Part shown: piece after piece, positions 52,405-64,000 of the stretch
Position numbering within the stretch: the stretch's first letter is position 1
How the letters are laid out: every line of letters begins with the position of its first letter
Source of the DNA: Tachypleus tridentatus
Taxonomy: Eukaryota; Arthropoda; Merostomata; Xiphosura; Limulidae
Length of the DNA stretch: 64,000 bases
Direction: 5' to 3'
Assembly: GCF_004210375.1 (NCBI RefSeq)
Contig: NC_134830.1
Location: 12,834,001-12,898,000 of the forward strand
Position numbers and translations under genes: made by a program
The notes under the pieces: model-generated
Database searches by the model: none
The model's input: the letters and a program-made list of their open reading frames with translations, nothing else
What the model was told of the DNA's origin: nothing

Positions 52405-52612
52405 TGTGTTTGTTTGTTTGTTTTTTGAATTTCGCGCAAAGCTACTCAAGGGCGATCTGCAATTTAGCAATGTAAGACTAGAGGGAAGGCAACTGGCCAT
52501 CGCTACACACAGCCAATTCTTGGGCAATTCTTTTACCAACGAATAATGGGATTCACCATAACATTATAACGTCCCCAAGGCTGAAAGGGCAAGCATATTT
52601 GGTGCGAGGGGG
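52405..52612 (-). mobile_element. SINE family 1, head-less copy, minus strand
   Basis: It starts with TTTGTTTGTTTG and AATTTCGCGCAAAGCTACTC, then AGACTAGAGGGAAGGCAAC, TTTTACCAACGAATAATGGG and GGTGCGAGGGGG. It stops just where the tRNA-like head should begin, so it is 5'-truncated in its own orientation. Confidence 0.88.
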
Positions 52613-53426
52613 AAATCTCTTTCTAGATGAGCAAGTCTTAAACATCCTTGTTCATGCAAAAGTAAATTACTCTCAAATATAGAATAGTTGTCATTTACCA
52701 AATAAAGCTTATTTGATATGCAAATTCATAAACAGTGCAGACTCTTTTCTCAACAAATATGATGAAAAACATTTTAAATACTAAAGAAAGTACTTGCACC
52801 ATAAACAACACCTCACATAGTATACAATAAATAACCAGCAACATGTAGAAAAAATCCATCCAAATTTTAGAGAGCGTATAACATTTATGAATCTTCTACG
52901 ATTAATTAATTTACTGTCACATAAATAAATGTTTTTCTTTCTTTTATCATGTGCGATATAATTTCCTTACTTTTACCCCTAATCCTTCTTAACAATTATT
53001 TTTATTAATAGCAATAATTTTCTACGTTAGGTTTTTACTTTCTTTAATCGTTCTAATTACATTTTCTTGTTAATCGATCTATCCGTCACATTTTGATTTT
53101 TCTTTATTAATGGTCTTTTCAGATTTCCTGGACCGTTTCTAGCATCTTTGTGTGTTAAATTCTCGTTTCTTGATGTTAACATAACTAAAGTATTATCTAT
53201 CTGCCTGCAATAATTCTTTGAAAGCTGGTCTAAACACTTCCGGAAGTTAGGGTGGTATATCGTGACACTTTCCACCTTTTCTTACACTTCGTTTAGTCAA
53301 TCCCATTTTGTGGATGACGAGGAAAGTTACACCTTTGGAAAGTTCTCGTGTTATAGAATATCATATTTTGTGTTTTTGTTCCACATTTTGAGAGGTGCTC
53401 GTTCCCTTCCAAAGGCCATTAGGCAG

Positions 53427-53630
53427 TGTTTATTTTTTTGTTTGGAAATCTTTACAGAAAGTACTACTCGAGGGCTATCTGTGCTAGCCGTATGTTAGCA
53501 GTGTAGAATAGAGGGAAGGCAGCTAGTCATCACCACCCACCGCCAACTCTTGGGCTACTCTTTACCAACGAATAGTGGGATTGACCATCTCACATTATAC
53601 ACCCATGGCTGGAGGGGCGAGCATGTTTAT
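53427..53630 (-). mobile_element. SINE family 1, head-less copy, minus strand
   Basis: GAGGGCTATCTGTGCTAGCC, GAGGGAAGGCAGCTAGTCAT, TACCAACGAATAGTGGGATT and GGGGCGAGCATGTTT match the family body closely. The tRNA-like head is missing. The substitutions are few, suggesting a fairly recent copy. Confidence 0.88.
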
Positions 53631-54349
53631 AAATATATAGGCGGTGAACCAAATTAGTTACTATTTTCTAGCTGTTGGCATGTACAATCTTTATCAGAAT
53701 ATGTTTTACGATTTTCTCTATTAAGTTAACTCGAATGCTATTTTCATGTTGAGCACTCGTACTGATGTTTAGAAAAAAAATTGTCTGAATAAAACGGACT
53801 GAACTAATTATGGAAGACTGAAATTCATGCTTACTTTTTTGTCATCAATGTAATTTTTATGCTTATATAAATAGAAAGAAATACAATTTTTATACTTGGG
53901 CTTATTTAGAAATTAAAATTGGACGATGGAACCACCTTTAAAATTTGGCATAAATATGGCCAGAAGTGAATATTGTAATTTTAAATATAGTAATTATATG
54001 TATTTTCATGAAAGTTTGCAGGTTATCAGTAAACATTACAAGATATTCGTATTCATGTGCTTTCCAAGAATACTGATTTTTCAAAATGTAAAGAAAAAAT
54101 TTGAGAAATTCGATCCCTCTGATGTTCTGCTGTCAGTATTATCAACAAGTGCCAACAAATTGATCTCAATCACAGTGTCACGGCTAAAGAGTAACTGAAA
54201 GTCGATTTTGAAATTTTTATCAAGAGGTTGGTAAATTCTATGTTATTATATTAACACGATGTCGTCGTCAACAACAATTTAATAACTAGTTAGCTATGGG
54301 TAACAGGTAAAACCTGGATTTTAAGTAGATCCACTTTGACAAATTAGGC
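53631..54349. other. No gene seen
   Basis: A 90-codon plus-strand frame at 53926-54198 (MEPPLKFGINMARSEYCNFK...) has no motif, splice framing or recognised relative, so it is not called as a gene. Confidence 0.35.
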
Positions 54350-54590
54350 GACTAATTACTTGAGCGATGTTTGTGTTGGCTGTTCCAGATTTAGAAGTGT
54401 TAGACTAGAAAAAAGGTAGGTTGTTAAAACCACCCACCGCCAACTTTTGGATACTCTTTTTACCAACGAATAGAGATTTACCGTTAATTTACAACACATA
54501 CCCACCCACCCTCAACAACTGAAGAGTGAAACATGAAGAGCAAAACCCATAATCCGTAGATTGGAATCGAGTGTTCTTAAGTTCAAACCA
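54350..54590 (-). mobile_element. SINE family 1, old copy, minus strand
   Basis: The body words GTTAGACTAGAAAAAAGGTA, CACCCACCGCCAACTTTTGG and TTTTACCAACGAATAGAG are clear. The head region (CATAATCCGTAGATTGGAAT) is heavily altered. This is the most diverged of the clustered copies. Confidence 0.8.
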
Positions 54591-57074
54591 CAGCCCATCT
54601 AGAATATGTACAACAGGTTGGTTGTTAGTCGGTTAAGAATATTGCTGCTTGTTATATCTAAACTACTAATATAAGTGCGAGTGTTGTATTATGAGAAAAA
54701 AAATTGTGGTTAGTTTTGGAAATAAAATTTTTTAGTCTTTTTCATAATTTTATAAATTTCTTGTGTTAAAATTGTAGGTATGATGAGAGGTAGAGAATCT
54801 GGTCTGTTTTTATGAATTACACTCTTTAGTGTTTTTAAAATATTCTGTTATAAATACCTTATTATTGTGCAGCGTTATTACTTCGATTTGGATTGTTCTT
54901 GTAATAATAGTAATTTTGAGAAATGGCTTTTTATAGATGTTTCGCAATATTTGCTTAGCTAGTATATTAAATCGTTGAATACAATACTTTGTTGATTTTT
55001 CCAACATAGGATAATAATTTAGCGGAATGAGTCCAATAAGAGTAAATTATTTGAAGAAATATGTATAAGATGCATATAACTCACGACGCAAGTTCAAACA
55101 TTCATTTGTGTTAAAATCATTTGAATTACAGTTTATACCTAAATCAAAGGCGGAAATTGGTTTCCTTTTCTGGAAACTATGCGTCTTTGAAGGCATCCCT
55201 CGGAAAGAGAATTTGATAAACAAGTGGAAATATTTATTTTTTGAAAATTGTTGTTAATTTTATGAAAATGATGTGTAGATTTCTTTGTTTACGGAGATAT
55301 GTTTGTACCATTGAAGAAAAAACGAATAAACAAGCTTCTGGCTTAAACTATATTGTCACGTTCATAAAAAAAAAAAAAATTTACAGATTGCACTTAGGGT
55401 GTGCGCATTCAAATCAACAGTATTTAAGAAATAATTAAAACTTTGTTTACAACACCACTTTTTAGTTTATTATTTTTACACCTGATTAGTTCTTAATAAC
55501 CTAGTGATAATATGCTTCTGCTCGTACGTCGATTTAATTTTGGAGTTTGCCATTTTAAAGAAATTGATATGCTCATAATCGTGTAAAAACGCATACTGCA
55601 AAACTTTAATTCATTGCCTTTCTTTAAAGTTAGCAGGATGAACTTTCATACGTAGGAGGCAGGGGCGTTGAAACAAAGGACGCAACAGCCTCCACCTTTA
55701 CATATTTAGTGCACATTGAAACTATAAATTAATATTATTATAATTTTTTAGGAGCATGCTTCTCATACCTCCTAAAATTAGTCATAATTGACAGTACAGA
55801 ACTTGCATTTAGCAGCTTATTGTAGTTTCAATCTCTCATCGTAAAACCTGAATGTCTAGTCAAACACCCTCAGTTTGTCACTCTTTCCTACACCATTGAG
55901 AAGGGGATACAGGGGAGTTCCTTCGAATAAACATGACATAACGTCGCCCATATTCTCAGGGAAAATCCTGTGGTGGAACTGATTAACTTGCTAGTTCTTC
56001 AAAGTTCAACACTATATGTAAATTAACATATAACAGGAGAGAAAAAAAATTAAAATCTCGTAACAGAAACTTAATTTTTAAAGCAAAATTACCTAAACTG
56101 GGGGATATTAGTATTTTCTTTGTCACGCTTACGATAATGGGTTTTTTATATTCGTGAATTATTTATTTTTATCCAGAAAGGCTGGTCGTATGTTGTATTC
56201 TGACGATTTTAGTCTTGACTTTGGAAAATTTAAATAGACATGTCCACAGGGTTTTAAGGCAGAGAGAAGACCAAAGCCAGTGATGTCGTTGAGAAGAAGC
56301 AAGGGAACAAATATTCGATAAAGTATACGATGATAAACTTCCCTTGATGAGGATCACCGGGCTCTGTAAATTGGGATTTGTATGGGGAGGGGGGAACAAC
56401 CACTTTTACAAGACAGAACACACAAAGCAAGAAAATATTGCTGGGTAATTATACCGCACAAGTCAAAAGTATTTTAATATAAGGTTGCGAAGTGAGTGTG
56501 GAATATCGAAAATCTGATGACGTAAGGTGTTTAGCCATACTGGTATTTGTTACATATTCTATGATGAAAAGATCAGATAATAAATAAAATGTTATCTGAA
56601 CTATAAGTTGGGGAAAAAGTTGTAAACATAACAATTATGAAAAACAGTTTTTCCATTATGGACTTCATAAATTTACATATATTAATAGAAAATATTTCAA
56701 TCTCACTTTAGTAATACAGGGTGAGGTATAAAATTATCCCAATGAACATAAACCACCTTCCCTTTCCTCTACTGGAAGTTACTTCACATTTCTGTACCAG
56801 CTTCACTAAATCCGGCCATCATGTATTGCCCAGTTTAAAGTAGTATAAACTCCAGGCATAGTTTCCCAACAGTGAACATTGTATAGCTTTAAAGACTAGC
56901 AAGTCTTATTCTTTCGAACCTGCACCGTGACAAGACTAGTGTGATGCCAAGAGGTAGTCATAGCGTTTTATAAATATATAAATAAATACACACACACAAA
57001 ATCCCTGTCATTCCAACCAGTAATTGAAGCTGTCACTGTACAGAAGTAGTTGTTTTGTTATTAAGTACAACGTT
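54591..57074. other. No gene seen
   Basis: This is AT-rich DNA with small open frames but no motif or exon signature that I can support. Confidence 0.4.
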
Positions 57075-57142
57075 AAAGAAAGGGCTATCTGTGCTTTGCC
57101 CACCACGGGTATTAAACGCTATGCCACTAGGAGGAGGGGCGA
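57075..57142 (-). mobile_element. SINE family 2 fragment, minus strand
   Basis: GGGCTATCTGTGCTTTGCCC followed by ACCACGGGTATTAAACGCTA and TGCCACTAGGAGG is the reverse complement of the family-2 head and box B region, with the middle of the tRNA-like part deleted. Confidence 0.7.
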
Positions 57143-58767
57143 GAATTAATGCTATAAAATGAATGTTTTATACTTTTTATTTAAGACAGTTTATTAAACA
57201 AAGCCTATTTTTCACCGTTCACTTTTTCTTGATAATTAATAATGATAAATTATCCCTGGAATAAGTTCCACAGCTTTATAAACTTAACTACAACGTAGCC
57301 TACGTATATGGAGATCAGTTTATTCATCAAGACTGTCATTGAAAACCAATCATTAGAAACATTCTTCTTGTAAAACCCATAAAGCAGTGGTCTCAAATAC
57401 TGTTAACGGTAACTCCTTCCAAATCAATATATTTGTTTAGAAACATAAATTTCCCTACTAGAGTCTAGAACAGTTTTACCACCTCAGCTTTTTTCGAAAA
57501 AAATCTTTAATTTCACTTCTACAGTAAACAAGATTTTTAACGTAAACGTATTGAACGTATTGAAAAAAAAAAAAACCGTGTCTCTTAGCTTAGAAAATAC
57601 CAGTGTAATCAATAAAGTCGTGACGCAGTGCAGATATCGCATGATCCGCGGTATCTTAATATATATAAGACTGTATACTGCACCGTTTCAACACATCGTG
57701 ACAAATTACTGCATTGCAGATAAGTTGTAAACAACGATTGATCAGCACAGAAATATGATTTATTTTTGTATATATTAAGAAATTTAAAGTGTGTTCAAGT
57801 TTGACCGTTAACATGTTCTATAGGTCAGGTATATAATATAATTTTGTATTAAAGTTAATAAATAAATTAAAAGTGTAACACTCTATTCTTCAGTTGAAGC
57901 GGTGGTGCAGTTTCAGCATTTTGTTCTGCAACTAAATTTTATTACCAAGGAAGAATAATAAATCCGTAATGATCAATTGGAAGGTACATGTATAAAATAC
58001 AAAGGAACTTCATTTTCGTGCAGATGTGACAGTTAACGAATTAAGGCTGAATTTAATACAACGCTTATGATAATAAAGAGAGAATATGTAATAAAGTTTT
58101 GTTTTTCTTGTGCTTCGTGTAAAGGTTTTTTTTTTAGAAATTGAAATGCTTTAGTATTTTCTCTCACGTCTATAGACAACTACAACAACTAATACTACGA
58201 AATGTTATGTTTAAACAATGCAAAGCCATACAGTTTTAACTAGACCCAAATACATTTTGCTCCAGGTAACCAAAGTAAGTGGGCACTTGTGTCAAGAATG
58301 ATTATCTTCCAGTTTAATTATAACTACATCAATCGTCAGTATTACTTACTTTTCAGACATTGGAAAATAATTTTTAATTATGAATAAAATTACATAATCT
58401 TGATTCGAGTACTATTACGATGGCTGAACTAGACTCTTTAATTTACATTTTTTTTGTACAGTCTAACAAGTTATGTCAATGCATCTTTAATACATATTTG
58501 CATTGTTTACCACAGCAAACAATTTTCAGTATTCAATGACCGTATGCTAATCAAGTAAATAATATGGTTGTGTCATCCCGGATTTCATATCACTCTGATC
58601 ACGTATTTTACAATTATATATAATATATAGTGTTTGTTTCATGTAGCTAAGACCAAATTAGCATTGTACTATAAGAGTTGTATTATAAACAAACGAAGAA
58701 ATGCATGTACATTCATGATGCACTGTTATTACATTTTGATTATCTCGTTTTTGACAGTAATCACGAA
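57143..58767. other. No gene seen
   Basis: This is AT-rich spacer with no recognisable coding or repeat content. Confidence 0.4.
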
Positions 58768-58886
58768 TTTTTTTGTTTCAAGTTAAGCTCAAAGCAACAC
58801 AATGAGTCATCTGTGATTTGCCCATCACTGGTGTCAAAATCCACTTGCTAGAGTCCGCAAACATACCACTTACCACTAGGGGCTTC
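58768..58886 (-). mobile_element. SINE family 2, minus strand
   Basis: The reverse complement runs from the head (CCCTAGTGGTAAGTGGTATG, GCGGACTC-type anticodon arm, decayed box B) through GGGCAAATCACAGATGACTC to GCTTTGAGCTTAACTTG and an A-rich tail. It has the same organisation as the plus-strand copy at 14 kb, though that copy ends in a different tail sequence (GTTGCTATAAA), so they are sister subfamilies. Confidence 0.75.
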
Positions 58887-59065
58887 TAAATACTAAAGGA
58901 CAAAGACTAATACTTCACAAACAACTAGATTTTAAGATATGATTACAATTTTAAATTGTTTGTGTAATTAAAAAGTATCTTTTAAACATGGTTTTGCCTA
59001 CTTCATGTTGTATTGCAAAATCGTATTATGTAGTTCATTCTTGATTATTTTAATTTTTTTTCCAG

Positions 59066-59121
59066 AAAAGAATATATCAGACGTTAGATGGCGTTTAGGA
59101 ACACTGTGTCGCAATACAAAG
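59066..59121 (+). CDS. Possible isolated plus-strand exon, unknown gene
   Basis: A strong acceptor (TTTTTTTTCCAG) precedes 56 bases that are open in only one phase and end AAAG before GTAAAATGA. They encode KNISDVRWRLGTLCRNTK, entered with two leading bases and left in phase 0. The short DVRWRLG stretch recalls the W-R-L/V-D/G segment of COMM-domain proteins, but one short match is not enough to name it. No partner exon was found on the plus strand. It may be chance. Confidence 0.25.
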
Positions 59122-62100
59122 GTAAAATGATAGGTGTAATACGAGTATGTATCTCCGCGTTCAGTTCTGGAAAGTACTTTTATTATTTCAACAATAATAT
59201 CTCTGATTTTGCATTAAAACACAAAGTAAAATACACGTTTATTATTACCAAATGTTTTTTATTCTTTGTTAGCTTAAGAGGGTGAAAATCTGTGACGGAA
59301 CTTTTGCACTATGTTTTCTATTTCGTGACCTAGAATACAGTGAAAAGTCTCGCGTGCTATTTAAGTCTGTTTTCGAATAAATTGCGTAGTTGACGTATGT
59401 TGGAAGCGGATAAGGATGGGAAAGAAGGCTGAAGAGTTTAGACGACGTCAGTTCCGCCAGAATTCTTCGGAACAAGATTGTTCTAGAATATTGAAGAAAG
59501 GATCAACAGCAAACGTGCAACCAACAGACACGATAAGCTAATTAATAATTAGGCTAAGTTCCTAAATTATGAAATAGTAATTCAATTCCAAACGACTTTA
59601 CCATTAAATTTTTAGGCATTTATTTAAAATAATGTGTTACTATTACCCGAAGCACGGGTTATAATTGTAATTTATTTATTGTTACGAATTGAACAGCAGT
59701 ATTTCTCTCCTAGTTTTAAAAGTGATTTTTCTGTCGTTAATTTATACTACAGGGGAGGTGGATGGATGCTGTATCATCTGAAAAGTACCATTACCACTGT
59801 TGTACACTATCTATTACCGTAGGTAACAGTAAGCAACTGGGATTTGAAGAAAATGGTTACATTGAACCGTGAGAGAAATCGCTTAAAGCATCTTGGGATG
59901 GGTGGGGAAGATATGTAAATTTCCTAAGGAGGTACTGCAATCATATGACTGAAATGTGATAAGTAAGATGAATTTTACTTTTGTTGGTGAATTCAAATAA
60001 TTTGTAGTAACAACGTTGTTTGTGGTAGTGGAAATTAATTCTTCTGCTTTTGTAGAAGAAAAACTAATTTCGTTGCATATATATTGTTTTCCTAGTTCTT
60101 TACTTGTTTCGTAGCCTGTTGAGAAGACATGGATTAAATATGGAACATATATAGAAAAATGTATTTTATATCGCAGTTGTTATGCTTTCTCGAAGTGATT
60201 CAACTATTTATGTATGTTAAAAGAACCGTCCAGATAGCGTTACGATCTTCTTGTGGTAGGGATTTTATTTTTTTGCTAGTAGGTGCTGTAAGTAACAGAA
60301 GGTGATATTCAAGTGAAGAATAGAGGGATCATACTGACGAAATTTTCCAACAGGACAATTTTGTTCTTATTAGAGTATTGAGAACGTACCATTATTGAAC
60401 ACTTAGGTATGTAAATTGCTCTACAGTAGTTATCTAATATTTCACACTTCATCATAAATACATAAGTAGTATAATTTTGTTTAGATGACGTGGTGAATTT
60501 AATTCGTGATTTGACTTCTGTTGAACTAATATATCTAGTGTGAAAGTATATATTATGTAAAGATTACTATTTTGGGGTGGGGAGGGGTTATAAGAAAGTT
60601 TGGTTATCTTAAATAGGCCTGACGAATGAATAAACCAATATTGTACGTGGAACTGCCATTGTTGAAAAGCACTGTCGAATGAAACAACGTTTTCCATGAC
60701 TGAGACTGGGTGAGATGGGGCTGTGTATGTTGAATATTAACTATAAAGACAGGTAATATCTGGTATTATTAACTGACTTGCCTTTTTAAATATTTTCATA
60801 GCCTGTTTCTTAGCGATCTTAAAGCCAGATGCATTCTCTTTTGGGTACTATGTATTATGTGGACTTTTGGGAGGGGTCATTGTTATCTTTGTAGTAGGAC
60901 TGCAGAACAAAGAAATGTCTTCAGAATACAACTGTTGGTCAACATGAAATCTACTGTAAAGAACTGTGTTTGGACTGCATATTTCGTCACAGGGCTATGC
61001 TTCAGAAGAATGGTTTAGAGCTGATCCTATTTTAACAAACAGGTAACGTTTATGCTGGCTCACTCATTCCAAAACTATAAACAAATATTTTGAAATTGTA
61101 ATTCAAATATTTTACATTTGGAATCACTTTTGGGGAGACTGTAATAGTCGTGGTATCTGTTATATTGTCAGCAAACTGTTATAATTAATTTTGCTTTTAT
61201 TGCATGCTGCATAATACTTTTCAAAACTTGAACTTTTGGGTAATACACTGTATTTACACATTCAAAACATGAACAGTTTTTTTTTTTTTCTATAAATGGG
61301 CAGAAGGGGGGGGATTACCTAACTTTCACATTGCTTGAGTAGGTTCGACACAGTGAAGAAGTTTAATCTCCAAGAAGTTACCACAAAGAATACGAAGCCT
61401 TCTGTATCGTCGGTGTTAGTATGCAAATCCTTGAACTGCTGTCCTTTTGTATTGAACTTTTGATCTATGTCTGGAAGGTTGACTATACGAGAAGTTTTAT
61501 CAATCTCCAGATTAATGGATTCGCAAGGTTACAGAGGTCGTAGGTAATGTCTTTCAATAGCTAAATGCATAAATATAAATATTTGTATCAATAATAAATT
61601 TCTTTAGTACATTACTGATCCTTTAGTCAATTTACTTTGAACGGATTATTAGTTTTTAAACCTTGTATAAAGCTATAAATTATATATTCGTGGAGGGTAC
61701 AGTTTAATATTATTTAAATGTAAAAACTGTGGCTCTTAAATGTAGGACAATAAAATGTAAATGTTTGATAGTGTTTGGGATTCACTGTTTTGTAGAAATT
61801 TTGGTGGGAGGAACTAAACTTTCTCAAATTGCATACAGTAGTGTCGCCAGAGAACTGGAAGCCAGACTTGGCAAGGTTTAACCAATCGAGTAGGTTCTTG
61901 AGGAAGTTGAAGATTTTAAACAACGAAGATGATGTATGGTGGTGGTAATCTTTTACAGCTAATTTTAAGTGTTTCACTAACTGTCATGATGTGTTAATTT
62001 GCTATCAAGAGTATTAAATTTTTGTTACCAAAACAAATTACATATATTGTAAAATTAAGTTCAATTTTCAAATTAATTCATAATTACTGACGTGCTGTCA

Positions 62101-64000
62101 TTCAGTGCTTTAATATAGGTTTAATTTGGGTAATAGAAAGGGAGAGGTGTATTTCTAAACGGTTATCAGACTACTAACAAGTACGAAGAGCATTTAATAA
62201 GATACAGGAGAAATAAAAAACCTAAGTGTGGACATGACTTCATAACCCTAATGGATGTGCTGTTGAATTCTGGCTGGTAAATGATACAATTGCCAATCTG
62301 TGAGTAAGACTGTGATCTGCTGTTTTCTTTCACTTAAACAGGAATTCAGTAATTACAATTGTGAAGAATTCTCTAGTGATAGAAAAACCTCTAAAACAAA
62401 TGTGAAAACTTGTTCTGTTTAAGGTATTCAGAGCTTTATTTAAATTACTAGGTATGCGTATCTCAATTATACAGGTCAAGTTTGCTATACAAGACTACAT
62501 ATAGGAGTTTTATTCAACGATGAGGGTTTACACCTTTTATTCTGTTAATTTCCTCTGGTTCTGCCGAGCTACAGTCTTCTCTTGTCCTGTTTTAATAAGA
62601 AGCTGAATAGTCACTGTGCAAGAAAATATTCGTGGTGAATCGTTTATTGTAAATAAATGGTGCTGTTTGGAGCTTGTGCTTGAATAGCTGACGCGTATTT
62701 TCTGACATCTCTTGTTATGAAACTACACAACGTGTAACCACAATGAACTGTAAAAGACCATTGCACATTTTTTGACAAACTGTGATATGTATGTAACTTA
62801 ACACATTGTAACTGAATAAAACGTTTTTAATGTTTTGTAAAATACAAAGGTAATGTTTAATGTTCTTAATACTTATGTAAGCACGAATCAGCGTTTTCGT
62901 TGATAAAGAAGTAATTAAAATATATTTTGAACATGTATGAATTGTATTTTATTTGATATTAAATATTTTAAGGGATTCGTATTTTAATACTTAATAATCA
63001 GTAGTTGTATTTTGGTGTCTTAAGTTACATTCGTTAAATCATATGTTTTAACTAAGGAGTACATAAAACATAAATATTGGCTTTTACATAATCGTTAAAA
63101 ATATGTAATGAAATAGTTTAAATTTCAGCAACAACAAAACAACTGTAGTACACGAAATTTAAACTGGTTAAGTTTATATCGTGTTAACATGTTAATTCGT
63201 TTTCGTAATATAAAATTCCCAAATATGGAAGGAGAGAGAGACAGACTGGGATTAAACAAACAAACGAGAACATCGCAAACAAGGTTTGATAACTTATTCC
63301 TTTTCATAAAATATAAACTTGTACTGAAGTTTAATGCTGAACAAGTTTTGTAAGTAGGACATCACAATTTTAAAATAAATGTGGTATTTCCTCATGAAGT
63401 ATAATTGTCTACATTTACATAAGAAGGCTAATAATATAAGTATAATTAAGGTTATCCACAATTGTAAAATATCCTTTTCTATTACTGTGTAAATTCAAAT
63501 TTTAAATGTTTTCCTAATGTTGTATAAGATGAAGTACAAAATTTTAATGAGTTTGAGCATATAATGAATGGCTTAATTATGTGAAAATTAATTGAATTAA
63601 CGTTTCGAAGATTAACATTTAATGTGAATTTTTACCTAGCAGACTTATTTGAGGAGTAAACTTATTATGATAACAATATATTAAAGGTAGCGTAAACTTC
63701 TGTAGAACATAAGTATATAATTGCAAATTAAATAAAACTTGGTTCCGATTACAATAGTTATAGTTACGCTGTTTTCTCAACAACTAAATTGTATTTTTTT
63801 GCTTCTCCTCAGTTGCTCATTTCAATATTGTACAGAACAAGTGCTTAAATTATAAATGCAACAACTAATACAGTTTACATAATTTCAAATATTACATTAA
63901 ATTTGTTTCTGATGATATAAGTCTTAACATGGTGACAAATTACTTGGAAGAAAGAAGACTCCACTAAAGCACATCAGAGAATCTTTAACGTTTCTCATTC
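59122..64000. other. No firm gene; possible 3' untranslated sequence, G+T-rich
   Basis: The plus strand from about 59.6 to 62.8 kb is rich in T and G, as often seen in transcribed untranslated DNA, and ends near an AATAAA at 62815. No coding exon could be supported. A G run at about 61305-61312 and several T runs are the only simple repeats. Confidence 0.3.
62815..62820 (+). terminator. Possible polyadenylation signal
   Basis: AATAAA is followed within 30 bases by T- and TG-rich DNA (CGTTTTTAATGTTTTGTAAA). In DNA this AT-rich the hexamer is frequent by chance. The only support is the G+T-rich stretch upstream. Confidence 0.2.

Noticed and set aside
53926-54198. A 90-codon plus-strand gene
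   Set aside because: No recognised domain, no upstream promoter-like or splice context, and AT-rich codon use no different from spacer.

Overview
The window reads as AT-rich animal genomic DNA (roughly 30% G+C by eye): long introns, standard GT-AG splice sites, many decayed transposable elements and several tRNA-derived SINEs. The two SINE families look like those I associate with horseshoe crabs or other chelicerates. That taxonomic guess rests on memory of the repeats and was not searched. I see no prokaryotic operon, CRISPR array, rRNA gene or intact tRNA gene.

The only host gene I can identify is on the minus strand, from the ATG at 46481 down to at least 17911. It is the 5' two-fifths of an ortholog of PLEKHD1 (pleckstrin homology domain-containing family D member 1). 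Four exons (46363-46481, 36372-36465, 33743-33835, 28975-29051) encode the N-terminus and PH domain, and two more (23895-23981, 17911-17963) begin the coiled coil. Splice phases agree at every junction except exon 4 to exon 5, where one very short exon is unaccounted for. The C-terminal exons were not found and may lie left of the window. An optional 24-base in-phase exon is possible at 21514-21537.

Layout from left to right: 1-2480 is a minus-strand Jockey-like LINE running out of the window (ORF1 with zinc knuckles, ORF2 endonuclease). 2480-8640 is gene-poor. 8783-9866 is a 5'-truncated Penelope-like element with reverse transcriptase and GIY-YIG parts. 10960-11310 is a second, plus-strand fragment of the same LINE family. 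12-17.9 kb is mostly featureless apart from one SINE. 17.9-46.5 kb is the PLEKHD1-like gene. Its introns hold a DIRS-type fossil (29473-32165), a compact relative of it (22258-22640), a pogo/Tigger remnant (33954-35620), an internally deleted piggyBac with intact TTAA ends (43681-44841), and copies of several unnamed dispersed repeats. 47270-49130 is a broken Ty3/Gypsy-type fossil upstream of the gene. 49.6-58.9 kb holds a run of SINEs, all in one orientation, and a perfect 21-bp hairpin. 59-64 kb has one possible plus-strand exon and a weak polyadenylation signal.

I found no convincing new multi-gene system. The observations most worth following are the piggyBac derivative, whose two remaining coding blocks are joined in frame by an intron-like gap; the unresolved and optional micro-exons of PLEKHD1; the perfect hairpin at 50.7 kb; and the isolated GC-rich patches at 24.2-25.4 kb and 51.2-51.3 kb. 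Most small open frames elsewhere look like chance frames in AT-rich DNA.
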